Origin: an uncultured Oscillospiraceae bacterium
Lineage (GTDB): Bacteria; Bacillota; Clostridia; Oscillospirales; Oscillospiraceae
Reading direction: 5' to 3'
Assembly (NCBI GenBank): GCA_944385415.1
Contig: CALWXC010000004.1
Coordinates: forward strand, 62,001 to 126,000
DNA length: 64,000 nucleotides
This document shows, one piece after another, positions 15,619-24,284 of this stretch. How positions within the stretch are numbered: position 1 is the stretch's first letter; the number at the start of each line of letters is the position of its first letter. The notes below the pieces were generated by a model that made no database searches, was not told the DNA's origin, and saw only the letters and a list, made by a program, of their open reading frames with translations. A program made the position numbers and the translations under genes.

Positions 15619-16359
15619 ATGCTTCTGGAAGTCTGTGTCGATTCCTATGAATCGGCCAAAATCGCCGCTGAACACGGTGCCGACCGGCTGGAACTGTGCG
15701 CCAATCTGCTCATCGGCGGCACCTCTCCCAGCCCCTTTCTCATTGAGGCCGTCCAGTCCCTGGGCGTCCCGGTCCGGGTCTTGCTGCGGCCCCGGTTCGG
15801 TGATTTTCTCTACACCCCCATGGAACTGGAGCTGCTGCGGCGGGAAGTGGAATCCTGCCGCTCCCTGGGTGTAGACGGCGTGGTGCTGGGCGTTCTGACC
15901 GCCGACGGCCGTTTGGACCGGGAAGCCCTGGCCACGCTGCTGGACGCCGCCGGTCCCCTGCACAAGACGCTGCACCGGGCCTTTGACGTGTGCCGGGACC
16001 CCTTTGAAGGGTTGGAGGACGCCGTGGCCCTGGGCTTCGACACCATCCTCACTTCCGGCCAGCGGGCCACCGCCGTAGAGGGTGCGGACCTGCTGCGGCA
16101 GCTCCACACCGCTGCCTCTGGACGCATTGCCCTGATGGCGGGCAGCGGCGTCAATCTCCAGACCCTGCCCCGTCTCCTGGCCGAAACGCCCCTGGATACG
16201 TTCCATCTGTCGGCAAAAACCACCGTGGACAGCCCCATGGTCTTCCGCCGGGAGGGGGTCCCTATGGGATTGCCCATGGCCGGAGAGTACGACCGGTTCT
16301 ATGCCGACGGGGCGGTAATTGCACAGGTTAAAGCATTGCTGTGCCGTAGTTTCCCCTAA
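15619..16359 (+). CDS. cutC: CutC family TIM-barrel protein
   Basis: The 246-residue protein matches CutC: MLLEVCVDSYESAKIAAEHGADRLELCANL at the start (motif LEVCVDS), then VRVLLRPRFGDFLY and HKTLHRAFD, and FHLSAKTTVDSPMVFR near the end. CutC was named for copper homeostasis in E. coli, but its biochemical role is unsettled. The AAAGGAG site precedes ATG 15619. It lies 70 nt after the FeoB-associated gene and may be co-transcribed with feoB; nothing else ties it to iron. Confidence 0.92.
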   Translation: MLLEVCVDSYESAKIAAEHGADRLELCANLLIGGTSPSPFLIEAVQSLGVPVRVLLRPRFGDFLYTPMELELLRREVESCRSLGVDGVVLGVLTADGRLDREALATLLDAAGPLHKTLHRAFDVCRDPFEGLEDAVALGFDTILTSGQRATAVEGADLLRQLHTAASGRIALMAGSGVNLQTLPRLLAETPLDTFHLSAKTTVDSPMVFRREGVPMGLPMAGEYDRFYADGAVIAQVKALLCRSFP

Positions 16360-16448
16360 TTCTTGCCATCAAATTTAGGCAATCTTAACAATTTATTTAC
16401 ACTTAATTTGTGATTCGTTCTAAATTTGTGAAACCTTTCTCAAAGCGA

Positions 16449-16477
16449 TTGACAACTTTTCTATTTCTTTGTAATAT
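16449..16477 (+). promoter_or_regulatory. Promoter of the PTS operon
   Basis: -35 TTGACA (16449-16454), 17-bp spacer, -10 TAATAT (16472-16477). Near-consensus, in an A/T-rich stretch, 15 nt before the antiterminator-binding element. Confidence 0.8.
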
Positions 16478-16491
16478 TTGAACAGAAGCTT

Positions 16492-16520
16492 GGATTGTTA
16501 CCGCGCAAGCGGGCAAAACC
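16492..16520 (+). promoter_or_regulatory. Ribonucleic antiterminator (RAT) element
   Basis: The 29-nt element starts GGATTGTTACCGC and ends GCGGGCAAAACC, the LicT/SacY-type RAT consensus with a short CGC/GCG apical stem. Its 3' part is also the 5' arm of the terminator that follows. Confidence 0.9.
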
Positions 16521-16600
16521 GGGACTCGCCACGAAGGATGATCTGGCATTGCCATGTGCATATGCCGTCGGGATCACCCTGGGCGGGGCCTGGTTTTTTT
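16513..16600 (+). terminator. RAT-controlled leader terminator
   Basis: AAAACCGGG (16515-16523) can pair with CCTGGTTTT (16589-16597, one bulge), followed by T7. Antiterminator binding to the RAT would prevent this pairing, which is the established LicT mechanism. Confidence 0.65.
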
Positions 16601-16633
16601 CTTTCTCCGCGGGAGATTGGGAGGCGATCTACT

Positions 16634-17473
16634 TTGGAATTCCAGATCTTGAAGACCATCAACAACAACATTGTCAGCTGTCTCGACTCCCAAGGCCGGG
16701 AGCACATTCTCATGGGCCGCGGTCTGGGCTTTGGACGCAAAGCCGGGCAGACCATCGGCCAGGACCAGGTGGAGAAGATCTTCTCCATCACCGACGAGGC
16801 CAATCTGGAGCGGTTCAAGGAACTGCTGTCCCGTCTGCCCCGGCGGCAGGTGGAGTTCTGCACCGAACTGATCCCCTACGCCTGCGAGGTCCTGGGCCAC
16901 TCCCTCAACGAAAGCGTCTGCTACACCCTCTGCGATCACATCTGCTTCGCCATCGAACGGGTGAAAAACGGCATGGCTTTCACCAACGCCCTCCATACGG
17001 AGGTGCGGCTGTTCTATCCCCGGGAATACGGCGTGGGCTCCTACGCCGTGTCCGAAATCGCCCGCCGCTTCCAGGTCCAGCTGCCGGAGGACGAAGCCGC
17101 TTCCATTGCGCTGCATCTGGTCAACGCCGAGTATGTCACCTCCTTCGGTATCACCATGCAGGTGACCCAGGCCCTGGGCGAGATGGTGCAGCTTCTGCGC
17201 ACCTCCACAGAATTTAAGCTGGATGAGCGTTCCATCTACTTCGACGAGTTTCTCATTCACCTGAAATTCCTGGCGCTGAGCCTTTTCTCCCACTACGAGG
17301 AGCCGGTGTCTGACAATCCCTTTTTTGACTCCGTGGCCGCGGCCCTGCCGCGGGAATACCACTGGGCCGGAGTCCTGACCGAGAATCTGGAGAAGGCCAG
17401 CGGTCAGAAGCTGACACAGCAGCAAAAAGCGTATCTGGCCATCAATCTCCATCGAATTCATCCGACGAAATGA
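16634..17473 (+). CDS. BglG/LicT-family transcription antiterminator
   Basis: RNA-binding antiterminator that reads PTS phosphorylation state. The 279 residues comprise an N-terminal CAT RNA-binding domain (about 1-57; LKTINNNIVSCLDSQG, GRGLGFGRKAG) and two PRD domains (about 65-170 and 172-279). PRD histidines are visible in TLCDHICFAIER, NALHTEVRLFYPREY, SIALHLVN, and AINLHRIHP. The start is TTG 16634, with GGGAGG 9 nt upstream; in-frame codons before it cover the leader and do not resemble the family. Autoregulated through the RAT in its own leader. By neighbours it serves GlcNAc or glucose uptake. Confidence 0.92.
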   Translation: MEFQILKTINNNIVSCLDSQGREHILMGRGLGFGRKAGQTIGQDQVEKIFSITDEANLERFKELLSRLPRRQVEFCTELIPYACEVLGHSLNESVCYTLCDHICFAIERVKNGMAFTNALHTEVRLFYPREYGVGSYAVSEIARRFQVQLPEDEAASIALHLVNAEYVTSFGITMQVTQALGEMVQLLRTSTEFKLDERSIYFDEFLIHLKFLALSLFSHYEEPVSDNPFFDSVAAALPREYHWAGVLTENLEKASGQKLTQQQKAYLAINLHRIHPTK

Positions 17474-17485
17474 GGTAATACCAAA

Positions 17486-17977
17486 ATGGGTATCTTCGAC
17501 AAACTCTTCCACAAACCCCAGTCCGAACACCCCGTGATCACCGCCCCTGTGGCCGGTACCGCCGTCTCCCTGCAAGAGGTCAACGACCCCACCTTCAGCC
17601 AGGAGATTCTGGGCAAGGGCATCGCCATCCGTCCCACTGAGGGCCAGATTGTGGCTCCTTGTGACGGCAAGGTGGATATGATGTTCGACACGGGCCACGC
17701 CGTCAGTCTCGTCAGCACCAACGGCATGGAAATCCTGATTCATGTGGGTCTGGAAACCGTGCAGCTCAAGGGCAAGCACTACACCACCCATGCCAAGACC
17801 GGTGACACCGTCAAGCAGGGCCAGCCTCTGATCTCCTTTGACCGGGAGGCCATCGCCGCCGAGGGCTACGACCTCATCACCCCCATTGTTCTGTGCAATT
17901 CCGACCGCTTCCCCATTTTGCAGGCCCATCTCGGCGCCGTTTCTGCCGGCGACCCCCTGCTGACCATTGACGCCTGA
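17486..17977 (+). CDS. PTS glucose-family EIIA component
   Basis: Phosphocarrier between HPr and EIIB of glucose-class PTS transporters. The 163-residue single-domain protein has the phosphorylated His86 in MEILIHVGLETVQLKG and the conserved accessory His71 in DTGHAVSLVS. Further family blocks are APVAGTAVSL, GIAIRPTEGQIVAPCDG and GQPLISFD. It starts 12 nt after the antiterminator gene. The EIICB protein of the operon lacks an IIA domain, so this is most likely its partner. Confidence 0.93.
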   Translation: MGIFDKLFHKPQSEHPVITAPVAGTAVSLQEVNDPTFSQEILGKGIAIRPTEGQIVAPCDGKVDMMFDTGHAVSLVSTNGMEILIHVGLETVQLKGKHYTTHAKTGDTVKQGQPLISFDREAIAAEGYDLITPIVLCNSDRFPILQAHLGAVSAGDPLLTIDA

Positions 17978-17997
17978 GCATGGGAGGGACGGAAACC

Positions 17998-19620
17998 ATG
18001 ATACAGGGAACAGGCTTGCCGGTGTTTCCCGGCGTCGCCATCGGACCGGCCTTCGTCCATGAGACGGCCAAACTGGAACTGCCCACCGCCTGGGGCTCCG
18101 CCGCCGAAGAGCGGCAGCGGTTCACTGACGCCAAGGCCCAGGCCCAGGCGCAGCTCCAGACGCTGCTGGAGGAGACCGCCGCCCGTCTGGGTCAGGAACA
18201 TGCCATGATTCTGGACGTCCAGATCATGATGCTGGACGATTTGGATTATGTGGAAGCCATCGAGGCCCGCATTGACGGCGGCGACAGCGCCGCCCACGCC
18301 GTCCAGGAGACCGGCGAGGAATTCGCCGAGGTTTTCGCTTCCATGGACGACGAGTACATGAAAGCCCGTTCCACCGACGTTCGGGACGTGTCCCGCCGGG
18401 TGGTGGAGATCCTCTGCGGCTTCTCCTCCGCCATGACCATGGACGTTCCCGGCGTTCTGCTGGCCGAGGACCTGACACCGTCGGAGACGGTGCAGCTGCC
18501 CAAAGACAAGATTCTGGCCTTTGTGACCCGCAAGGGCTCCGCCAACAGCCACACGGCCATTCTGGCCCGGACCATGGGTATCCCCTCTCTGGTGGCCGCC
18601 GACGTCGATTTGTCGGCCATCCATTCGGGCGACACGGTCATTGTGGACGGCTTCACCGGCCAGTGTTACATCCGGCCCGACGAGTCCACCCTGGCGGAGA
18701 TGACCGCCAAGCAGGCCGAGGCCCAGACCGCCAAGGAGGCCCTGGAGGCCTACCGCGGCAAGGAGACCCGGACGGCCAAGGGCCGCAAGGTCAAGCTCTA
18801 CACCAACATCGGCAGCCCCGATGACGTGGAGCTGGTACTGAAAAACGATGGCGAAGGCGTGGGTCTGCTGCGCAGCGAGTTCCTGTACCTGGGCCGCGAC
18901 ACCTACCCCACCGAGGAGGAGCTGTACACCGCCTACCGCCAGGTGGTGGAGGGCTTGCAGGGCCGTCCCGTCATCGTCCGCACTCTGGACATCGGCGCCG
19001 ACAAGCAGGCTGACTACTTTCAGCTGGACGCCGAAGAAAATCCCGCCCTGGGCCTGCGCGGCGTTCGCCTGTGCCTGAGCCGTCCGGAGCTGTTCCGGAC
19101 CCAGCTGCGGGCCATCTACCGGGCCAGCGCCCACGGTCCCGTCAGCATGATGTTCCCCATGATCGCCTCCCTGTGGGAGGTCCAGGAGGTCAAGGCCCTG
19201 TGCAAGACCATCCGGGAGGAGCTGACCGCCGAGGGCGTCGCCATCGGAGACGTGCCCCTGGGCGTCATGATCGAGACGCCCGCCGCCGCCGTCATCAGCG
19301 ACACCCTGGCCCACGAAGTGGACTTCTTCAGCGTCGGCACCAACGACCTGACCCAGTACACCCTGGCCGCCGACCGGCAGAACAGTGCCCTGGGCCGCTA
19401 CTGTGACCCCAAACATCCGGCATTGCTGTGGCTCTTGCAGCGCATTGCCGACAGTGCCCACGCCGCCGGAATCTGGTGCGGCATCTGCGGCGAGCTGGCC
19501 GCCGACGCCACCATGACCAACACGTTGATGACCATGGGCTACGACGAACTCTCCGTCTCCCCGGCCCAGGTGCTGAAAATCCGTAAAGCCATCTCTGAAA
19601 GCGAGGTTGTTTCCCAATGA
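17998..19620 (+). CDS. ptsI: PTS enzyme I (phosphoenolpyruvate-protein phosphotransferase)
   Basis: Autophosphorylates from PEP and passes the phosphate to HPr. In 540 residues: phosphorylated His185 in GSANSHTAILARTMGIPSLV, PEP-binding LRSEFLYLGRD, FPMIASLWEVQ, GVMIETPAAA, the FSVGTNDLTQYTLAADR signature, and the active-site Cys of WCGICGEL. ATG 17998 (GGAGGG 9 nt upstream) is preferred to an ATG at 17980. Its stop overlaps the ptsH start (ATGA). EI and HPr inside a sugar-specific operon are less usual than a separate ptsHI operon. Confidence 0.96.
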   Translation: MIQGTGLPVFPGVAIGPAFVHETAKLELPTAWGSAAEERQRFTDAKAQAQAQLQTLLEETAARLGQEHAMILDVQIMMLDDLDYVEAIEARIDGGDSAAHAVQETGEEFAEVFASMDDEYMKARSTDVRDVSRRVVEILCGFSSAMTMDVPGVLLAEDLTPSETVQLPKDKILAFVTRKGSANSHTAILARTMGIPSLVAADVDLSAIHSGDTVIVDGFTGQCYIRPDESTLAEMTAKQAEAQTAKEALEAYRGKETRTAKGRKVKLYTNIGSPDDVELVLKNDGEGVGLLRSEFLYLGRDTYPTEEELYTAYRQVVEGLQGRPVIVRTLDIGADKQADYFQLDAEENPALGLRGVRLCLSRPELFRTQLRAIYRASAHGPVSMMFPMIASLWEVQEVKALCKTIREELTAEGVAIGDVPLGVMIETPAAAVISDTLAHEVDFFSVGTNDLTQYTLAADRQNSALGRYCDPKHPALLWLLQRIADSAHAAGIWCGICGELAADATMTNTLMTMGYDELSVSPAQVLKIRKAISESEVVSQ

Positions 19621-19877
19621 AAACGATTACCCACGTCATCCAGGACCCTCTGGGTCTCCACGCCCGTCCCGCCGGACTGCTTGCCAAGGCTGCCGCAGCC
19701 TGCGGAGACTGCACCGTCAATCTGACGTTCAAGGACCGGACGGTGGACGCCAAGCGCATCATGGGCCTCATGAAGCTGGGCGCCAAACAGGGCGATACCC
19801 TGACCATCACCTGCGAGGGTGAAAACGAGGACGCCGCTGCCGCGTCCATGGAATCCTTCCTCAAAGAAAACCTGTAA
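19617..19877 (+). CDS. ptsH: HPr-like phosphocarrier lacking the regulatory serine
   Basis: HPr accepts phosphate from EI on His15 (here GLHARPAG, His15) and hands it to EIIA. The 86-residue protein aligns with B. subtilis HPr with one inserted residue. Where HPr kinase phosphorylates Ser46 (KSIMG), this protein has Arg47 (AKRIMGLMKLGAKQGD). It should still transfer phosphate but not take part in P-Ser-HPr/CcpA catabolite repression. The Gly-rich turn and the rest of the fold are conserved. Starts inside the ptsI stop. Confidence 0.92.
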   Translation: MKTITHVIQDPLGLHARPAGLLAKAAAACGDCTVNLTFKDRTVDAKRIMGLMKLGAKQGDTLTITCEGENEDAAAASMESFLKENL

Positions 19878-20004
19878 CGCTTGCTTCCAATCCATTTCTT
19901 TTTGAGCATTCGCAGGGGGCCGGGATAGGCACCGGTCTCCCATCCAATGCCGACGGGCATCCCCCCGCCCGCGGCCCTATGTAAGAGAGAGGAGCAATCA
20001 TATT

Positions 20005-21471
20005 ATGATGAAATTTTTGCAGCGCCTTGGCAAAGCATTGATGCTGCCCGTGGCCTGTCTGCCCATCTGCGGCATTCTGATGGGCATCGGCTACCTGCTG
20101 TGCCCCCAGACCATGCAGGGCGGTGACATCACCGGTACCATCCCCACCATCGGCCTGTTCCTGGTGAAGGCTGGCGGCGCCCTGATCGACAACATGGCCA
20201 TCCTGTTCGCCATCGGCGTCGGCGTCGGCATGGCCGACGACAAGGACGGCACGGCCGGTCTGGCCGCTCTGGCCTCCTGGCTGATGATCACCACCCTGCT
20301 GGGTGAGGGCGTCGTCACCGTGATCCGTCCCTCCGTGGCCGAGAACGCCACCCAGCTGCTGGCCTTCCAGAAGATCGCCAACCCCTTCATCGGCATCATC
20401 TCCGGTCTCATCGGCGGCCTGACCTACAACCGCTTCAAGAGCACCAAGCTGCCCGACTTCCTGGCCTTCTTCAGCGGCAAGCGCTGCGTGACCATTCTGG
20501 CCGGTCTGTTCTCCATCATCGCTTCCGCCATTCTGCTGTTCGTGTGGCCCCTGGTCTTCGGCGCTCTGGTTGCCATCGGTAAGGGTATCGTGGGTCTGGA
20601 CGCCGTCGGCGCCGGTATCTACGCCTTCCTGAACCGTCTGCTGATCCCCACCGGTCTGCACCACGCCCTGAACAACGTGTTCTGGTTCGACACCATCGGT
20701 CTGGGCGATCTGACCCACTTCTGGGCCGGCGACACCTCCGCCGACGTGTCCTGGAGCCTGGGTATGTACATGTCCGGCTTCTTCCCCTGCATGATGTTCG
20801 GTGTCCCCGCTGCTGCCATCGCTATGATCCGCAGCGCCAAGCCCGAAAAGCGTAAGGTCGCCATCGGCCTGCTGAGCTCCGCCGCCATCGCTTCCTTCGT
20901 CTGCGGCGTTACTGAGCCCTTCGAGTTCGCTTTCATGTTCCTGGCTCCCGGTCTGTATGTTCTGTACGCTCTGCTGTACGGCATCTTCGTGGCTGTGACC
21001 ACCGTTGTGGGCTTCCGTGCCGGTTTCTCCTTCTCTGCCGGCGCCACCGATCTGCTGTTCTCCGCTTCCCTGCCCGCTGCTGCCAAGACCTGGCTGATTC
21101 TTCCTCTGGGCCTTGCTGCCGCTGTTATCTTCTATGTCGTCTTCCGCTTCGCCATTGTGAAGTTTAACCTGAAGACCCCTGGCCGTGAAGATGACGACAC
21201 CGACGAGGAGAAGATCGTGCTGGCCAACGACAACTACACCGAGATGGCCCGCATCATCCTGGAGGGCCTGGGCGGCGCTGCCAACGTGACCTCCATCGAC
21301 AACTGCATCACCCGCCTGCGTCTGGAAGTCAAGGACACCACCCTGGTCAACGAAAAGAAGATCAAGTCCTCCGGCGCTGCCGGCGTCATCCGTCCCGGCA
21401 AGACCTCTGTGCAGGTTATCATCGGGCCCAAGGTCCAGTTCGTGGCCGACGAGTTCAAGAAGCTGGTCTGA
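20005..21471 (+). CDS. nagE: PTS EIICB transporter, N-acetylglucosamine/glucose family
   Basis: Membrane transporter that phosphorylates its sugar on entry. Residues 1-380 are the EIIC domain with about ten helices ([57 protein letters not shown]). The EIIB domain follows a charged linker, with phospho-Cys434 in [13 protein letters not shown]. No IIA domain is attached; the operon encodes one separately. The GLHHALNN and FW patterns fit the NagE branch better than PtsG, but glucose cannot be excluded. The 127-nt gap after ptsH has no gene and some GC-rich pairing. Codon use is strongly biased, as in highly expressed genes. Confidence 0.88.
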   Translation: MMKFLQRLGKALMLPVACLPICGILMGIGYLLCPQTMQGGDITGTIPTIGLFLVKAGGALIDNMAILFAIGVGVGMADDKDGTAGLAALASWLMITTLLGEGVVTVIRPSVAENATQLLAFQKIANPFIGIISGLIGGLTYNRFKSTKLPDFLAFFSGKRCVTILAGLFSIIASAILLFVWPLVFGALVAIGKGIVGLDAVGAGIYAFLNRLLIPTGLHHALNNVFWFDTIGLGDLTHFWAGDTSADVSWSLGMYMSGFFPCMMFGVPAAAIAMIRSAKPEKRKVAIGLLSSAAIASFVCGVTEPFEFAFMFLAPGLYVLYALLYGIFVAVTTVVGFRAGFSFSAGATDLLFSASLPAAAKTWLILPLGLAAAVIFYVVFRFAIVKFNLKTPGREDDDTDEEKIVLANDNYTEMARIILEGLGGAANVTSIDNCITRLRLEVKDTTLVNEKKIKSSGAAGVIRPGKTSVQVIIGPKVQFVADEFKKLV

Positions 21472-21511
21472 CACACGCAACTGCTCAAAAAGACATGATG
21501 TATTGACAGCA

Positions 21512-21552
21512 CCCCTGTCCCGCGCCTATACGGGACAGGGGATTGATTGTTC
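21512..21552 (+). terminator. Terminator of the PTS operon
   Basis: Perfect 11-bp stem CCCCTGTCCCG/CGGGACAGGGG with an 8-nt loop, followed by ATTGATTGTT, 40 nt after the EIICB stop. Confidence 0.7.
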
Positions 21553-21603
21553 TGGATGGTTTGTGCCGTTGTCATATTCTGAACGGTCGTTGCGGAATGT
21601 GTA

Positions 21604-21632
21604 TTGTAAATTGTGCCCAGTCATGATACAAT
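21604..21632 (+). promoter_or_regulatory. Promoter of the moaC-moaA-MOSC-mogA operon
   Basis: -35 TTGTAA (21604-21609), 17-bp spacer, -10 TACAAT (21627-21632), 56 bp before the moaC start. Confidence 0.65.
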
Positions 21633-21688
21633 CAGTTTACCATCCATGGTGCATCGTTCCGATGCACCGCTGTGCAGGAGGACGACCC

Positions 21689-22168
21689 ATGGACAAACCT
21701 TTTAATCACTTTGACGCTGACGGCAACGCCGTTATGGTGGACGTTTCGGAAAAATCTCCCACCGTCCGGGTGGCCGTGGCCGAAGGTACCATCCGTTTGA
21801 CGCCGCCCATTCTGGCCGCCATCACCGGCCGCACCGCCGCCAAGGGCGACGTGCTGGGCGTGGCACGGGTGGCCGGAATCATGGCCACCAAGCGCACCGG
21901 CGACCTGATTCCCCTGTGCCATCCCCTGATGCTGAGCCACTCCGCCATTGAGTTTACGATTCTGGAAGAGGAATGCGCCGTCCGCGCCACCTGTACCGTC
22001 AAGCTGACGGGCAAAACCGGTGTGGAAATGGAAGCTCTCACCGGTGTTTCCGTATCCCTGCTGACCATTTATGATATGTGCAAGGCACTGGACAAGGGCA
22101 TGGAGATCACAGACATCCATCTGGTCCACAAGGAGGGCGGCAAGTCCGGCTCCTACGATCGGGCTTGA
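21689..22168 (+). CDS. moaC: Cyclic pyranopterin monophosphate synthase MoaC
   Basis: Converts the MoaA product (3',8-cyclo-GTP) to cyclic pyranopterin monophosphate, the precursor of molybdenum and tungsten pterin cofactors. The 159-residue protein has the full family pattern: [36 protein letters not shown] (motif IPLCHP), and [29 protein letters not shown] is 7 nt before ATG 21689. First gene of the moaC-moaA-MOSC-mogA operon; the moaA start is 14 nt after its stop. Confidence 0.97.
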   Translation: MDKPFNHFDADGNAVMVDVSEKSPTVRVAVAEGTIRLTPPILAAITGRTAAKGDVLGVARVAGIMATKRTGDLIPLCHPLMLSHSAIEFTILEEECAVRATCTVKLTGKTGVEMEALTGVSVSLLTIYDMCKALDKGMEITDIHLVHKEGGKSGSYDRA

Positions 22169-22182
22169 AAAGGAGGGCCGCC

Positions 22183-23157
22183 ATGCTGGACCAATTTCAG
22201 CGGGAAATCCACTATCTGCGGATTTCCGTCACAGACCGCTGTAACCTCCGCTGCGTCTACTGCATGCCGGAGTCGGGCGTGGAGTGTCTCCCCCACAGCG
22301 CCATCCTCACCTATGAGCAAATCGCACGGCTGGTGGAACAGTTTGCCGCCCTGGGCGTCACCCATATTCGTCTCACCGGCGGCGAACCTCTGGTGCGGCC
22401 CCAGGTGCACAAGCTGGTGGCGGCCATTCGGGCCATCCCCGGCATCAAAAAAATCACGCTGACCACCAATGGTGTCCTGCTGGCTCAACAGCTGCCCCAG
22501 CTGTTGGACGCCGGTATCGACGGCGTCAACATCAGCTTGGATACCTTGGACCGGCAGCAATTTGCCGCCATTACCCGGCGGGACCTGCTTCTGGAAACCC
22601 TCTCGGGTCTGGAAGTTGCCCTGGGTGTTCCCGGCTTGACGGTGAAGGTTAACTGTGTGCCCACCGAAACCAACCGGGACCAGCTGGTGCCCCTGGCCGC
22701 TCTGGCCAGGGACCGGGATTTGTCGGTGCGCTTCATTGAAATGATGCCCATTGGTCTGGGCCGCAATCTGGGCCGTCTGACCCAGGAGGAAGTGCTGGCC
22801 CAGTTGACCGACGCTTTCGGTGCGCCCCTGGACTGCCCCCCGCCCCCCGGTGCGGGTCCCAGCACCTACCGGACATTCCCCGGCTTCACGGGCCGGGTGG
22901 GCTTCATCAGCGCCGTGAGCCATCAGTTCTGCCACAACTGCAACCGGGTCCGGCTGACGGCCACCGGCTATTTAAAAACGTGTCTGCAATACGAGACGGG
23001 CCGGGATTTGAAGGCCCTGCTGGACGGCGGCGCGTCGGACGACGAGCTGCGCCGGGTCATCTCGGAGACCATCCGGCAAAAACCGGCCAGCCACCATTTT
23101 TCCACCGCCGCCCAGTCCGGCGACGAGGCCATGAACATGCATCAAATAGGAGGATGA
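22183..23157 (+). CDS. moaA: GTP 3',8-cyclase MoaA
   Basis: Radical-SAM enzyme that rearranges GTP in the first step of molybdopterin synthesis. In 324 residues the SAM cluster motif is CNLRCVYC (Cys20, Cys24, Cys27), with the SAM-binding LTGGEPLVR nearby. The C-terminal GTP-binding cluster is in QFCHNCNRVRLTATGYLKTCL. The protein ends in Gly-Gly (HQIGG), the conserved tail needed for catalysis in MoaA. AGGAGGG precedes ATG 22183. Four bases separate it from the MOSC gene. Confidence 0.97.
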   Translation: MLDQFQREIHYLRISVTDRCNLRCVYCMPESGVECLPHSAILTYEQIARLVEQFAALGVTHIRLTGGEPLVRPQVHKLVAAIRAIPGIKKITLTTNGVLLAQQLPQLLDAGIDGVNISLDTLDRQQFAAITRRDLLLETLSGLEVALGVPGLTVKVNCVPTETNRDQLVPLAALARDRDLSVRFIEMMPIGLGRNLGRLTQEEVLAQLTDAFGAPLDCPPPPGAGPSTYRTFPGFTGRVGFISAVSHQFCHNCNRVRLTATGYLKTCLQYETGRDLKALLDGGASDDELRRVISETIRQKPASHHFSTAAQSGDEAMNMHQIGG

Positions 23158-23161
23158 TACC

Positions 23162-23599
23162 ATGGGCAATGTGATTGCAGTCTGCATCAGTGAGAAAAAA
23201 GGCGTTCAGAAAAAAAATGTGGGCAGCGCCCGGTTCATCGAGGACTGGGGCATTGAAAACGACGCCCACGCCGGAAAATGGCACCGTCAGGTCTCTCTGC
23301 TGTCCCATGACCGGGTGGAGGAATTTCGAGCCCGGGGCGCCGTGGTGGATGACGGGGCCTTTGGAGAAAATCTGGTGGTCTCCGGCTTTGATTTCAAGAA
23401 TCTGCCCGTGGGTACCAAATTCCGCTGCAACGATGTATTGTTGGAAATGACCCAGATCGGCAAACAGTGTCACGCCCATTGTGAGATTTACAAGGTCATG
23501 GGCGATTGCATCATGCCCAGGGAGGGCGTCTTTGCCCGGGTACTCCACGGCGGCACCATCTCCGTCGGCGACACCCTTTCCATTGTAGAGGAGGAATAA
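23162..23599 (+). CDS. MOSC domain protein
   Basis: The 145-residue single-domain protein belongs to the MOSC family (Moco sulfurase C-terminal domain), beta-strand-rich proteins that bind the pterin cofactor or carry sulfur. Visible family blocks are VAVCISEKKG-like start, AHAGKWHRQVSLLSHD, GAFGENLVVSG, and GKQCHAHCEIYK, whose Cys is the conserved one. Short MOSC proteins commonly lie in moa operons of Clostridia; the exact reaction is not established. Operon position between moaA and mogA supports a cofactor role. Confidence 0.9.
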   Translation: MGNVIAVCISEKKGVQKKNVGSARFIEDWGIENDAHAGKWHRQVSLLSHDRVEEFRARGAVVDDGAFGENLVVSGFDFKNLPVGTKFRCNDVLLEMTQIGKQCHAHCEIYKVMGDCIMPREGVFARVLHGGTISVGDTLSIVEEE

Positions 23600-23602
23600 A
23601 CC

Positions 23603-24091
23603 ATGCGCGTTGCAATTCTTACCCTCAGCGATTCCGGCTACACCGGCCAGCGGGAGGATAAAAGCGGTCCCGTTATCCGACAGATGGTGGAGGCCGCCGG
23701 TTACACCGTGGTCCACACGGAGCTGCTGCCCGACGGCATCGACCCCCTGCGGGGCGTCCTCTCCACCCTCTGCGACGAGGACGTATGCGATTTGATTCTC
23801 ACCACCGGCGGTACCGGCTTCTCCCCCAGCGATGTGACCCCCGAGGCCACCATGGCCGTGGTGGAGCGTCCCGCCCCCGGCATTGCCGAAGCCATGCGGT
23901 ACCACTCCCTGCAAATCACCCCCCGGGCCATGCTGTCCCGGGCCGCTGCCGGTATCCGCAAAGGCACTCTGATTGTCAATCTGCCCGGCAGCCCCAAGGC
24001 CGTCACCGAATGCCTGGAGTATATTCTCCCCTCTCTGGCCCACGGTCTGGAAGTGCTCCGGGGCATGACCGGCAACTGTGCCCGGACGTAA
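23603..24091 (+). CDS. mogA: Molybdopterin adenylyltransferase MogA/MoaB family
   Basis: Adenylates molybdopterin before metal insertion. In 162 residues: LTLSDSGYTGQREDKSGP at the N-terminus, the TTGGTGFSPSDVTPEAT nucleotide-binding block near 70, and the PGSPKAV loop near 130. MogA and MoaB cannot be cleanly separated by eye; the SDSGYTG start and length favour MogA-type function. Last gene of the moa operon, followed by a strong hairpin. Metal loading is then done by the MoeA proteins at 27212 and 29139. Confidence 0.9.
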   Translation: MRVAILTLSDSGYTGQREDKSGPVIRQMVEAAGYTVVHTELLPDGIDPLRGVLSTLCDEDVCDLILTTGGTGFSPSDVTPEATMAVVERPAPGIAEAMRYHSLQITPRAMLSRAAAGIRKGTLIVNLPGSPKAVTECLEYILPSLAHGLEVLRGMTGNCART

Positions 24092-24104
24092 ACCATCATG
24101 ATAT

Positions 24105-24134
24105 CGAAGACGGCGGACCCTTCCGCCGTCTTCG
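24105..24134 (+). terminator. Hairpin after mogA
   Basis: Perfect 13-bp stem CGAAGACGGCGGA with its complement and a 4-nt loop. The following GGGCTTGCCTTT is only weakly T-rich. Confidence 0.55.
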
Positions 24135-24137
24135 GGC

Positions 24138-24166
24138 TTGCCTTTCCCGTTGGAATATGGTATACT
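24138..24166 (+). promoter_or_regulatory. Promoter of the tungstate transporter operon
   Basis: -35 TTGCCT (24138-24143), 17-bp spacer, -10 TATACT (24161-24166) with TG extension. It starts a leader of about 135 nt before tupA. Confidence 0.65.
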
Positions 24167-24170
24167 ACGG

Positions 24171-24284
24171 TTGCAAGCCCGACGCTTTCGGGTCATATTG
24201 TGAACTAAAAGTGGGTGGACGAGCCCCTTTTCCAAGTTCTGATCGACACAAGACGGAAGTTGGAGGGGCTTGTTTTATTTTTTC
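24171..24284 (+). promoter_or_regulatory. Structured attenuator leader of the tup operon (candidate riboswitch)
   Basis: A hairpin CCCGA/TCGGG (24178-24192) is followed by an unpaired-looking stretch and then an intrinsic terminator: AGCCCCT plus CCAA (24222-24235) with TTGGAGGGGCT (24260-24270), then GTTTTATTTTTT. CAAGCCC (24174-24180) is exactly complementary to GGGCTTG (24266-24272) in the terminator 3' arm, giving an alternative antiterminator pairing. I do not recognise it as the Moco, ZTP, fluoride or other common riboswitch. Confidence 0.55.

Noticed and set aside
17866..21480. Two long minus-strand open frames (about 580 and 540 codons) opposite ptsI and the EIICB gene
   Set aside because: Shadows caused by strong third-position GC bias; products are Gly/His/Gln-rich with no recognisable domain.
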